A DNA stretch of 64,000 nt from Armatimonadota bacterium (GTDB taxonomy: Bacteria; Armatimonadota; HRBIN16). The DNA is taken from the NCBI GenBank assembly GCA_026003175.1, contig BPGT01000002.1:62001-126000 (forward strand), written 5' to 3'. Positions 16,976-24,682 of this stretch are shown piece after piece. Both the position numbers and the translations under genes were made by a program. Every line of letters begins with the position of its first letter. Positions within the stretch are counted from its first letter, which is position 1. The notes beneath the pieces are model-generated. The model had not been told where the DNA came from and did no database searches. It saw only the letters and a list, made by a program, of their open reading frames with translations.

Positions 16976-17403
16976 TGTTGTCGATAAGTCCGGAACAGGC
17001 ATCGCAGATTCGCCAACATGCTAAGCAGGAGTATCCGCACGAGTGCTGTGGGGCGTTGCTGGGGCAAGTAGCAGGTGAAGACGTGCGTTGGGTGGAAGAG
17101 GTGGTGCCCATCACGAACGAGCAAGAGGAAAACCGCGAGCGACGGTTTCTGATAACGCCTCGGCAGATGATGGCGTTGGAGCGAGCGGCAGCACAAAAGG
17201 GACTGCAAGTGCTGGGTTTCTATCATTCCCACCCTGACCACCCCGCTCGCCCCAGCGACTACGACCGCGAGAACGCCCTTCCCTGGTACTCCTACCTGAT
17301 TATCTCGGTGCAGAAGGGTAAGCCAGCCGAGATGCACTGTTGGCGACTGCTGGACGACCGTAGCGATTTCGAACGTGAACAGATGCAAATCAGAGAACTA
17401 TAG
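16975..17403 (+). CDS. mec: JAMM/MPN metalloprotease, Mec-like (CysO-cysteine hydrolase)
   Basis: 142 residues containing the complete JAMM zinc signature HSHPDHPARPSDYD (HxH-x7-S-x2-D, about residues 83-96) plus the upstream catalytic Glu in EYPHECCGALLG near residue 20. It is therefore expected to be an active Zn isopeptidase/peptidase. Mec of mycobacteria releases cysteine from the CysO-cysteine adduct; related JAMM enzymes trim ubiquitin-like carriers to expose Gly-Gly. Its ATG overlaps the cysM stop (TGATG), and a CysO-MoeZ fusion with an internal Gly-Gly follows after 13 bases. It may both process the carrier and free the product. The dual role is inference. Confidence 0.88.
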   Translation: MLSISPEQASQIRQHAKQEYPHECCGALLGQVAGEDVRWVEEVVPITNEQEENRERRFLITPRQMMALERAAAQKGLQVLGFYHSHPDHPARPSDYDRENALPWYSYLIISVQKGKPAEMHCWRLLDDRSDFEREQMQIREL

Positions 17404-17416
17404 GCGAGGTGAATCG

Positions 17417-18853
17417 ATGGCAGTAACCGTATTGATACCTGGTGCGTTGCAAATGTACACTGGCAACCAGGGCGAGGTGCAGGTGCAGGCAAGCACAGTC
17501 GGCGAAGCGTTGCAGGCGCTGACTGAAGCCTACCCGGACCTGCGCAAGCACCTGTACAACGAACAGGGCAGGTTACGCTCTTTCGTGAACGTGTATCTGG
17601 GCGAGGAAGACACCCGCTACCTGCAGGGTCTGGAGACGCCCGTTAAGGACGGCGACACGCTGATGATTGTGCCCTCCATCGCCGGAGGAAGCCAGGCGCT
17701 AGCGGAGGAGGTGGCGCTGGACAATGAGGAGATACTGCGTTACAGCCGACACCTTATCCTGCCCGATGTGGCGATGGAGGGGCAGCTGAAGCTGAAGGCG
17801 GCGAAGGTGCTCTGCGTGGGGGCAGGAGGGCTGGGTGCCCCCCTGGCGCTGTATCTTGCCGCAGCAGGCGTGGGAACCATCGGGCTGGTGGACTTCGATA
17901 CGGTGGACCTTACCAACCTGCAACGACAGGTGCTCTACACCACCGCCGATGTGGGACGTCCCAAACTGGAGGTAGCGAAGGAGCGTCTACAGGCGATAAA
18001 CCCCCATATCGAAATACGCACCCATGAGACGCGCCTGACGCGCGACAACGCGCTGGACATCCTCTCCGACTACGATATCGTGGTGGACGGCACCGACAAC
18101 TTCGCCACGCGCTATCTGGTGAACGATGCCTGCGTGTTGTTAGGCAAACCCAACGTGTACGGCTCTATCTTCCGCTTCGAGGGACAGGCTTCGGTGTTCT
18201 TTGCGAAGGAGGGACCATGCTACCGCTGTCTGTATCCAGAGCCTCCGCCGCCAGGCCTGGTTCCCAGCTGCGCCGAGGGAGGAGTGTTGGGGGTACTGCC
18301 CGGCATCGTCGGCACGATACAGGCAATGGAGACCATCAAGCTGATTCTGGGCAAGGGCGAACCACTCATCGGACGACTGTTGCTGTTCAACGCGCTGAAG
18401 ATGCAATTCCGCGAGATGAAGCTGCGTAAGAACCCCAACTGCCCTGTGTGCGGTGAACGTCCGATTATCCGCGAGCTGATTGACTATGAAGAGTTCTGCG
18501 GGGTGCGGGGGGGTGAAGAGGCTCCTGCTGAAATCGTAGAAGAGATAACACCCTCCGAATTGAAGCGCAGACTGGAATCTGGCGAGGACATCTTCCTGCT
18601 GGACGTACGCGAGCCGGTGGAGTGGCAAATCTGCCATCTGGACGGAGCAGTGCTGATACCGATGAACACCGTACCCGCACGCATGCACGAGCTGGACTCA
18701 GCGAAGGAGATGGTGGTGTACTGCCGTTCAGGCAAGCGCAGTGCCCAGGTTGTAGCCTTCCTCAAGGCGGCGGGCTTTCGCAAGGTGAAGAATCTGCAGG
18801 GCGGTATCCTGCAGTGGTCGGATGAGGTAGACCCCACCGTGCCGAAGTATTAA
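17417..18853 (+). CDS. CysO-like sulfur carrier fused to MoeZ (E1-like adenylyltransferase plus rhodanese)
   Basis: 478 residues with three domains. Residues 1-91 are a ubiquitin-like sulfur carrier resembling mycobacterial CysO and ending in VPSIAGG (Gly90-Gly91). A short linker follows (SQALAEEVALDNEEIL). Residues 105-360 are a MoeB/ThiF E1-like adenylyltransferase with GAGGLGAPLALYLAAAGVG, catalytic Cys region PSCAEGGVLGVLPG and Zn-binding CYRC and CPVC pairs. Residues 390-478 are a rhodanese with active Cys in VVYCRSGKRSAQ. In one polypeptide it can adenylate, and donate persulfide sulfur to, a carrier C-terminus. Because the carrier Gly-Gly is internal, it must be cut free, plausibly by the neighbouring JAMM protease. 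ATG at 17417 has GAGGTG upstream. Confidence 0.92.
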   Translation: MAVTVLIPGALQMYTGNQGEVQVQASTVGEALQALTEAYPDLRKHLYNEQGRLRSFVNVYLGEEDTRYLQGLETPVKDGDTLMIVPSIAGGSQALAEEVALDNEEILRYSRHLILPDVAMEGQLKLKAAKVLCVGAGGLGAPLALYLAAAGVGTIGLVDFDTVDLTNLQRQVLYTTADVGRPKLEVAKERLQAINPHIEIRTHETRLTRDNALDILSDYDIVVDGTDNFATRYLVNDACVLLGKPNVYGSIFRFEGQASVFFAKEGPCYRCLYPEPPPPGLVPSCAEGGVLGVLPGIVGTIQAMETIKLILGKGEPLIGRLLLFNALKMQFREMKLRKNPNCPVCGERPIIRELIDYEEFCGVRGGEEAPAEIVEEITPSELKRRLESGEDIFLLDVREPVEWQICHLDGAVLIPMNTVPARMHELDSAKEMVVYCRSGKRSAQVVAFLKAAGFRKVKNLQGGILQWSDEVDPTVPKY

Positions 18854-18885
18854 TCAGAGTTGCGTGGGAGCCTCAACCTGCCCCT

Positions 18886-18911
18886 GGAGGGCGAGGCTCC
18901 TGCCGAGCCGT
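18886..18911 (+). repeat. 26-bp intergenic repeat GGAGGGCGA..CGAGCCGT, second copy
   Basis: It matches 22 of 26 bases with 8168-8193. It lies between two converging genes; no terminator T-run follows, so it does not look like a simple terminator. Confidence 0.55.
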
Positions 18912-19055
18912 CTATTCAGAGCGCGCCGGTGATTACGGCTTGCGCAGAGGCTCGCCCTCCATAGAGCTTGCCTGCACCCTCAGCCCCTTTCCGTTTCGTA
19001 GTGAAGCATGTCAATGCTCTCCCTCAGCGTTGGGAAAGAGGATGGGATAAGGGGG

Positions 19056-19547
19056 CTACGGAACCCATTGGCTGAAAACCATATCCCTCTCTTTCTGTGC
19101 CAGGTGGCAGTTGGCGCACTGTTCTACGGGGTTGGTCACCAGTCGTTTACCGCTGGCATCCCATGCCTGCCAGCCCCAGCCGTAGCTGCGGGAGTAACGC
19201 CTGCTGTCCTTCACCATGATGGCGGTTACCTTCTTCTTGCCCGCCACGTACATGCCGTCCACATCTTTCGCCTCGTACAGCACGAACACAATTGCGCTGC
19301 CGTCGGGGAACTGTTTGCCGTTGCGCTTGTACACAGCGGCGGCTTTGTCGTTGGCGTAGATGTGGTGCACCCCACCGAAGGGGTCGAACAGCGGATGTTG
19401 GTCGCTATAGATGACGCCCGTGGTGATGTGCGTCCAGTTGCGCCAGCCGACTGGCAGGCGGTTGGGTGTGGGCGCGTTTGATTGTTGCGCCTGCAGGGCG
19501 ATAACGCCCACTACTGCAAAAGTGGTGATCCAGAGGAATCGCTTCAT
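19056..19547 (-). CDS. Cytochrome P460-family c-type heme protein
   Basis: 163 residues. A signal peptide (about residues 1-21, MKRFLWITTFAVVGVIALQA) is followed by a compact beta-rich domain and a single CANCH heme c motif near the C-terminus. The layout (GWRNWTHITTG, then IYANDKAAAVYK, then the CxxCH) matches the cytochrome P460 family. Family members oxidise hydroxylamine or bind NO in the periplasm, with a Lys cross-linked to the heme; candidate Lys residues lie at KKKVTAIMVKD. A single heme site suggests a simple electron or NO-handling protein. The start has AAGGAGGTG. Neighbours give no pathway clue, and physiological role is open. Confidence 0.85.
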   Translation of the reverse strand: MKRFLWITTFAVVGVIALQAQQSNAPTPNRLPVGWRNWTHITTGVIYSDQHPLFDPFGGVHHIYANDKAAAVYKRNGKQFPDGSAIVFVLYEAKDVDGMYVAGKKKVTAIMVKDSRRYSRSYGWGWQAWDASGKRLVTNPVEQCANCHLAQKERDMVFSQWVP

Positions 19548-19979
19548 ATGTTGTTCACCTCCTTGTTACAGAGTATGCAGTAAATTCACATTATGTTGCA
19601 AGAGGTTACGAAAAAGTAAGGTGGTTACTTTTCGGTAAGGGGTGTGCTTTCGGAAGCAAATGGCACAGGCGAAACGCCTGTGCCTATCACAACGCCGCTG
19701 GCGCGGCGGACACCAGAGTGAAGTACAGTGTCTGCGGGAGGAGGGTTCTCACAGGGTTTGTTCCACAGATGCCCGCAGTTTTCACAAGGTGATTTGCATC
19801 CGCCCTGCCAGATGCGCTCGAAGCGTGGGCGAGAGCCTGACCTGATGTATGTGATGCAGGAGAGGAGGATGCGAATGGTGTCTATCACAGCGAGGTACTA
19901 AAGGGCTTCATCTGCCTGTGTGCTGGGTGTGAGAACGTCCACCTTTGCGTGAGCAACACGCGCCTGGCGAGAGCAGCTC
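19548..19979 (+). other. Gene-free interval with strong palindromes
   Basis: No credible gene is seen. It contains a perfect 10-bp hairpin with AAA loop (19662-19684), a second CGCCGC/GCGGCG palindrome just after it, and a promoter-like pair for the P460 gene on the minus strand (TTGCAA at 19596-19601 and CATACT at 19572-19577, 18 bases apart). The one short minus-strand frame here is largely translation of the palindromes. Confidence 0.5.
19662..19684 (+). repeat. Perfect 23-bp hairpin GGCACAGGCG-AAA-CGCCTGTGCC
   Basis: A ten-pair uninterrupted stem with a three-base loop and no following T-run. It resembles a REP-type element rather than a terminator. Confidence 0.55.
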
Positions 19980-22900
19980 TTATGTGTCCGCTGGGTACGG
20001 TTCGCCGTCGTGTGTTGGGGCGTCCACACCCCTGACGGTACGGCATATTCCCCCGTATTCGCACAGACTGCAATGGTCGCCGGGTGTGGGACGGATGTCG
20101 CCCGCTTGCAGGCGGCGTAGCAGTTCGTTAATCTTCTGCGCGGCAGTGCGCTCGATGCTCTTCCACCTTTGTCCGTTTACACGCTGCACAACCGAGTAAT
20201 CTTCCTGAGGCTGCTTACCCAGCCGTTGCAATAACTCGGCAGGTGCGGTGTCGGTGAACAAAGCGCGATATCGCTTTCCTTCCAGCGCACCGTCCACTGC
20301 TACCGCGGCGGGAGTCAGCTTCCAGACCTGTCTCAGCGCGGCGACATACAGCACGGTCTGCAGGTCCTCGCCCATCTGCACCCTTTGCCACCACCTGTCT
20401 GGCAGGTCACGCTTATAGTCTATCAGCACTGCTGCGCCGGTTTGCGGGCATACATCCACACGGTCTATCCTGCCGCATATCAGCATCCGCTCGCCTCCGG
20501 GCAGGGTCAGGCGCAGGGGTGGGGCGATATCCTCTGCAGGTGCTTCCTCTTCCTCTTGGGCGGGACCGAAAGTGGCTTCCGTTCGTAGTGTCTGCAAACC
20601 GAAACCAGCGTACACCCGTTCCTCACGTTCCAGCACCGAACGCACCATCTCTTCCAGTTGCTGCAGGAGCAAGTGCTTCTCGCCAGCGGGGCGGTCAATG
20701 GGGTGTTGCTGGACAACCTCTTGCAGCAGCTCCTCCAGAGGTTGCTCTGGGTGATGACGACGGCGATGCAGTACTGCGTGCAACCAGCGTCCTTGTCCTG
20801 CCGCATAGTGCGTTTTCTCACCGCGGATCTTCATCTCCCAGCGCACGAAATGTCGGAACGGGCATTGCTGCAGCTCCTCCAGCTCAGTAGCGGAGTAGGC
20901 TCGATTGCCGATGTGGGGCAGGAGGGAGCTCAAGCGTGGGAAGTCAGGCAGGTATCGCCACCGCCACCATTGTCGACATCGTTCCGTCTGTTCGGTAAGC
21001 CAGCGGTGCAGCGTCTGTGCGGTGAGCAGGCGTTCCGAGGCATCCATCGCGCGACGGGTGTGTGGGTTGATATCGAACAGGGAGTCCACCAGCGTCCGCT
21101 CAGTATCCCTTTCGTCTACCGTATGGGAGAGAGGGGCAGTAACATCGCTGAGGCGCAGGCTACGCTGGATGATACCATCCGATGGAAAAATCTCGCGCAG
21201 CAGGCGCAGGTAGAACGAGGGTTGAACATCGTGGTCGCCCTCCGTGCGGGAGTAGGTGAACACCACCCTTTGTGAAGCACAGGTCGCTGCCTGATAAAAC
21301 GCCAGTCGTTCCATGGCGGCGTTGTCGGTGGTCAGGGGCAGGCGACTACCGGTGTGGGCGTTGAGCCAGCGACGGTCTTCATCGCGCAGGAGGGCATCCT
21401 CTACCATCCTGCGGGGGAAGCGCCCTTCCTGCATCCCCATCACGAAGGCAACTCTGGGGCGCAAGGGACGGCTTCGGGTGGCTTCCAATAACCACACTGC
21501 ATTGCACAGGGACGAACTGCGCTTCTGCGGTGTTGTCGCCCATGCCTGTTCCACTGCTCGCGCCCACTCTGCAGGTGTTCCTTCCGCGTCCTGCGCCAGC
21601 AGAAAGATCACCTGTTGGGCAACCTCCATTGCCTGCGTCAGCGTGTCCTGCTCTTCGCTATTGAGAACGGATGTGCCAAACTGTGCAGCGTTTAGTGTCC
21701 TCTGCAGTATTTCCAGCCACTGACGTGGGTGCTCTGCCAGGGACAGGGATTGGGTGCTTTCTATCAGGGTGCGTAGCAGCAAGGCAACGGTGCTATCCTC
21801 TCGTTCCATCTGCTCGGCGAGACGCAGCCAATTGGCTGCGCCGGACCGCACTCCTCGGTGCACAGCCAGCAGGCGCAGCCGGTCTGCCTCAAGAATATCT
21901 ATGGGCAGGTACCCGCTCTTGAACCACTGCAGCACGCCTTCACGCGGATAGTCGCTCTCGTGAAGATGCAGCAGACCGGTAAGCGTGCGCACCAGCGGGT
22001 GCTCGCCCAGCATTTGCGCCTCGAATCTCTGGGTAGGGATACCGAATTGCGCGAACGCTCGTTCTAAAGTGGGTAATACCGAGGCAATGTCACGGCATAA
22101 GACCGCTATCTCGCCCCAAGCCATACCGTTGCGGTGGTGATGCACTATCTCGCGGGCTATCATCTCCACCTCTGTCAGCAGGTGAGGCGCTTCCCATGTC
22201 TCCACAGCGGGGGGCGACTGTTCGGCTTTAACAGGTGCAGGAGGTGTGCCGAAGAGATGGGCGGCGATATGAGCTACTGCCGGAGAGGTTCGCTCATCAG
22301 GAGACTGTGTAACCGGTTCAACCTGCACGTCAAAATGCTGGCTCAGCCATTGCAAGGTTGCGGAAGTACTTTCAAACAACGCTTCCCTTTTCTCCTCCCA
22401 GCATAGGGTGATTACAACCTTGCAACCCGCTTGCGCCAGCGCACCCAGAAAAGCGGTTTCGGTTCGGGAGAAACGGGCGAAGCCGTCCACCAGGATACGA
22501 TGAGGAAGGGTGAGGTGGTGGCGAGCCTCGTGTAGTGCCTGCGTAGCAAGCGGGTAAACATCCTCTTCCTCATGCCAGCCCTGCGCGGTGAGCAGGTAGC
22601 GATAGCGGCGTAGTATCTGCGCAAGTGCAGAGATTTTCTCCTGCTCCTGGGATTGTGCGGCGAGTTGTTCCAGCATTTGCGGGGAGACACCTTCTCGTGT
22701 CATTTCCCTTAGCCACGTGGATAGCAGGGTAAGGATGCCTTCCCGCCGGGTTGCGCGTTCTATCACCGTATCGGGTTGTGCGACCGCAAGCACTGCTTGC
22801 TGCAGTAACCAGCGACGCAGGTGTGCAGGTACGAGGCGCACCTCTTTCACCGCCGACGCCGCTTCGGTGGCAAAGGTGTGAAGACTGCGTACTACCCGGT

Positions 22901-23075
22901 CAGCCGTCTGGGGTGCCATTCCCTCTGCGAGAAGGATGGCGCGCGCCATCTGAGCCTGCAGGTCCGAGGGCACTATCAAGCGCACACGTTCGCCCTCCTG
23001 CATGCACGTAGCGATGCACCGACGAGTTTTGCCTCCCAGCGCAGGTGCTGTCCAGACGGTTAAAGGTGGTTTCAT
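19980..23075 (-). CDS. AddB-like PD-(D/E)XK nuclease/helicase-related protein
   Basis: 1031 residues with the AddB/RexB layout. The N-terminal domain starts with a degenerate P-loop (APALGGKT). A long inactivated-helicase-like region follows, with VAFVMGMQEGRFPRR. The C-terminal RecB-type nuclease has catalytic Asp in CGRIDRVD and the Asp-Tyr-Lys in VLIDYKRDLP. An Fe-S cluster is suggested by Cys in QQCPFRHF and the distal CSLCEYGGIC. AddB pairs with the AddA helicase-nuclease to resect double-strand breaks for recombination and degrade linear foreign DNA. No addA lies adjacent, which is unusual because addA usually follows. The whole gene is intact. Confidence 0.85.
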   Translation of the reverse strand: MKPPLTVWTAPALGGKTRRCIATCMQEGERVRLIVPSDLQAQMARAILLAEGMAPQTADRVVRSLHTFATEAASAVKEVRLVPAHLRRWLLQQAVLAVAQPDTVIERATRREGILTLLSTWLREMTREGVSPQMLEQLAAQSQEQEKISALAQILRRYRYLLTAQGWHEEEDVYPLATQALHEARHHLTLPHRILVDGFARFSRTETAFLGALAQAGCKVVITLCWEEKREALFESTSATLQWLSQHFDVQVEPVTQSPDERTSPAVAHIAAHLFGTPPAPVKAEQSPPAVETWEAPHLLTEVEMIAREIVHHHRNGMAWGEIAVLCRDIASVLPTLERAFAQFGIPTQRFEAQMLGEHPLVRTLTGLLHLHESDYPREGVLQWFKSGYLPIDILEADRLRLLAVHRGVRSGAANWLRLAEQMEREDSTVALLLRTLIESTQSLSLAEHPRQWLEILQRTLNAAQFGTSVLNSEEQDTLTQAMEVAQQVIFLLAQDAEGTPAEWARAVEQAWATTPQKRSSSLCNAVWLLEATRSRPLRPRVAFVMGMQEGRFPRRMVEDALLRDEDRRWLNAHTGSRLPLTTDNAAMERLAFYQAATCASQRVVFTYSRTEGDHDVQPSFYLRLLREIFPSDGIIQRSLRLSDVTAPLSHTVDERDTERTLVDSLFDINPHTRRAMDASERLLTAQTLHRWLTEQTERCRQWWRWRYLPDFPRLSSLLPHIGNRAYSATELEELQQCPFRHFVRWEMKIRGEKTHYAAGQGRWLHAVLHRRRHHPEQPLEELLQEVVQQHPIDRPAGEKHLLLQQLEEMVRSVLEREERVYAGFGLQTLRTEATFGPAQEEEEAPAEDIAPPLRLTLPGGERMLICGRIDRVDVCPQTGAAVLIDYKRDLPDRWWQRVQMGEDLQTVLYVAALRQVWKLTPAAVAVDGALEGKRYRALFTDTAPAELLQRLGKQPQEDYSVVQRVNGQRWKSIERTAAQKINELLRRLQAGDIRPTPGDHCSLCEYGGICRTVRGVDAPTHDGEPYPADT

Positions 23076-23094
23076 GTTTCTGTATCTGCGGTGA

Positions 23095-23124
23095 TTGATT
23101 CACACCTGTCGGATGCAGTACACT
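23095..23124 (+). promoter_or_regulatory. Promoter-like pair between the AddB-like and 23262 genes
   Basis: TTGATT (23095-23100), an 18-base spacer and TACACT (23119-23124) on the plus strand. It is about 138 bases before the next start, so it would give a long leader with no recognised structure. Confidence 0.35.
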
Positions 23125-23261
23125 ATTAGCGGTTTGTGCTGTCGCATCCTTTTGGATGGGTTGGCGCAAGTCTCGCCCTCCCCAAGCAAGGGGTTTCACG
23201 GTTCAGCAACATAGCGACTTCGTGATATGGCAGGTTACTTCATGGCTAAGGGGCTTTGAGG

Positions 23262-23711
23262 ATGGAGCATACGGTTTATGACCTCGACCGGATGCAGGCT
23301 CAGGGGCAGATGCCACCTGCGCCTCTCGAATATCCGCACTGGTTTGGGGCGGCGGTAACGATAGCATGTATATTGGGAGCACTGATATGGGCTTGGAGAT
23401 TTCTCGGTACTGCCGCTCGCCACGAGCCTGCTCTAGTACAGCGCAGCATCGAGCTACCCAGTCCACAGCCCTTAAGCGTTCGCGCTGCACCTCCGCCCGT
23501 GGTCGTGGTCACTCCGTCCTCTGTCATGCCGCAGAGGTTGCAACTACCGCCCCCTCGCCCTTCGCTGTGGGAAATTCGGGCAGAGCTGAAACGCGGGCTG
23601 GGAGAATGGGAGTTCCCACATTACGTGAATGCGCCCCATTACGGCTTCGGGCCTGATAGCCCGGCTCCCAGCCAGCTGAGACCTCATGTGGCGGCTGCCA
23701 TGGCAGAGTAG
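23262..23711 (+). CDS. Single-pass membrane protein, unknown function
   Basis: 149 residues. A short N-terminal segment precedes one transmembrane helix (about residues 28-48). A long Pro-rich, low-complexity outside segment follows (PPPVVVV, LPPPRPSL), ending in a region with EFPHYVNAPHYGFGPDSPAP. No family is recognised. ATG at 23262 is chosen over a TTG two codons earlier. The site upstream (GGGG, TTTGAGG) is only moderate. It converges on the dioxygenase gene, with one base between their ends. It may be a structural or envelope-anchored protein; that is a guess from composition. Confidence 0.5.
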   Translation: MEHTVYDLDRMQAQGQMPPAPLEYPHWFGAAVTIACILGALIWAWRFLGTAARHEPALVQRSIELPSPQPLSVRAAPPPVVVVTPSSVMPQRLQLPPPRPSLWEIRAELKRGLGEWEFPHYVNAPHYGFGPDSPAPSQLRPHVAAAMAE

Positions 23712-23712
23712 G

Positions 23713-24492
23713 TTAGCTGCCTTCTGCCAGCACAGGGAACAGGTCGCCCGCTATCGGTTCGCCGACCCGCAACTCCAATCCATCGGTCACCACGTGTGGT
23801 TTGCCGCTGTACTTCGTTCCGTCTGCCATGTAGATGGTGACCATCGCACGGCGTGGGCGGTCGGTATAGTTCGCTCCGGCGTAGTGGAAGGTTAATCCGT
23901 GATGGAAAGTGCAGCTGCCCGCCTTCATTCGGGCGATGTATGGAGCTTTTATCTCTTTGTCCGGTACCAGTGCGAAGATGTCCTGAGGGGTTACCAGATT
24001 AATCGGCTCCAGTTCACCCCACAGATGCGAACCTGGGATAAACTGCATACAGCCGTTGTTCTCGTCTACATCGTCCAGTGCCATCCAGCAGGAGAGCTGG
24101 TCATAGCCAATCATGGGCCAGTAGGGGCGGTCCTGGTGCCATGGCGATGGCTTGCTGTCACCGGGCATCTTGGTCAATAAATGGTCGTGCCAGAGCCGAA
24201 TCCGTTTTGCGCCAATCAGCCTGCGGGCGATTTCGGCGATACGTGCATTGAGGGTGTATTGTCTTATTCCTTCATGCACCCGCCACAGGTTCACTTTCTG
24301 CACGAAGACCTTTTCGTAATCCGGGTTTGCTGCAGAGGTTTCGATGCGCGGGTCGTAGCGTTGCGAGAGCACCTCATCTGCTGCACAGCGCAACGCCTCC
24401 AGCTCGTCCGGGATCAGCACGTTGTCCAGTTGCACGAAGCCGTTTTCGCGAAAGAACGCAATCTGTTGCTCGCTCAAGGGATAGTGCGTCAT
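23713..24492 (-). CDS. Phytanoyl-CoA dioxygenase-like Fe(II)/2-oxoglutarate oxygenase
   Basis: 259 residues of the PhyH superfamily. The iron-binding His and Asp are in PWHQDRPYWPMIG near residue 125, the distal His in TFHHGLTFHYAGAN near residue 210, and the 2-oxoglutarate-binding Arg in DRPRRAMVTIY. The N-terminal LSEQQIAFFRENGFVQL is typical. It would hydroxylate a small organic substrate using O2 and 2-oxoglutarate; the substrate is unknown. ATG at 24492 has AAAGGAGGGGG upstream. A good promoter (TTGAAT, 17 bases, TATACT) lies at 24541-24569 on the minus strand, so it is probably expressed alone. Confidence 0.88.
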   Translation of the reverse strand: MTHYPLSEQQIAFFRENGFVQLDNVLIPDELEALRCAADEVLSQRYDPRIETSAANPDYEKVFVQKVNLWRVHEGIRQYTLNARIAEIARRLIGAKRIRLWHDHLLTKMPGDSKPSPWHQDRPYWPMIGYDQLSCWMALDDVDENNGCMQFIPGSHLWGELEPINLVTPQDIFALVPDKEIKAPYIARMKAGSCTFHHGLTFHYAGANYTDRPRRAMVTIYMADGTKYSGKPHVVTDGLELRVGEPIAGDLFPVLAEGS

Positions 24493-24540
24493 GGTGAGCG
24501 ACCCCCTCCTTTTATGTTTTGCCTCACTAGGTTTTGCGAT

Positions 24541-24569
24541 AGTATACCACTGAGGCAGGGAAGATTCAA
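24541..24569 (-). promoter_or_regulatory. Promoter of the PhyH-like gene
   Basis: On the minus strand, TTGAAT (24564-24569), exactly 17 bases, and TATACT (24541-24546) stand about 50 bases before the start codon. Confidence 0.55.
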
Positions 24570-24682
24570 TCGGCAGTGAGAGTAGCAAGAATAATCACCG
24601 TTAAACCTCCGCCCTGTTGCAGGAATCTAGTACAAGATGGCGAATTTTTCGCTCGGATAACCAGAAAAGGAGGCTCGTGCCT

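Noticed and set aside
19625-19888. An 87-residue minus-strand frame
   Set aside because: Its last 30 residues are translation of the GGCACAGGCG palindrome, it lacks a site, and the rest matches nothing I know.
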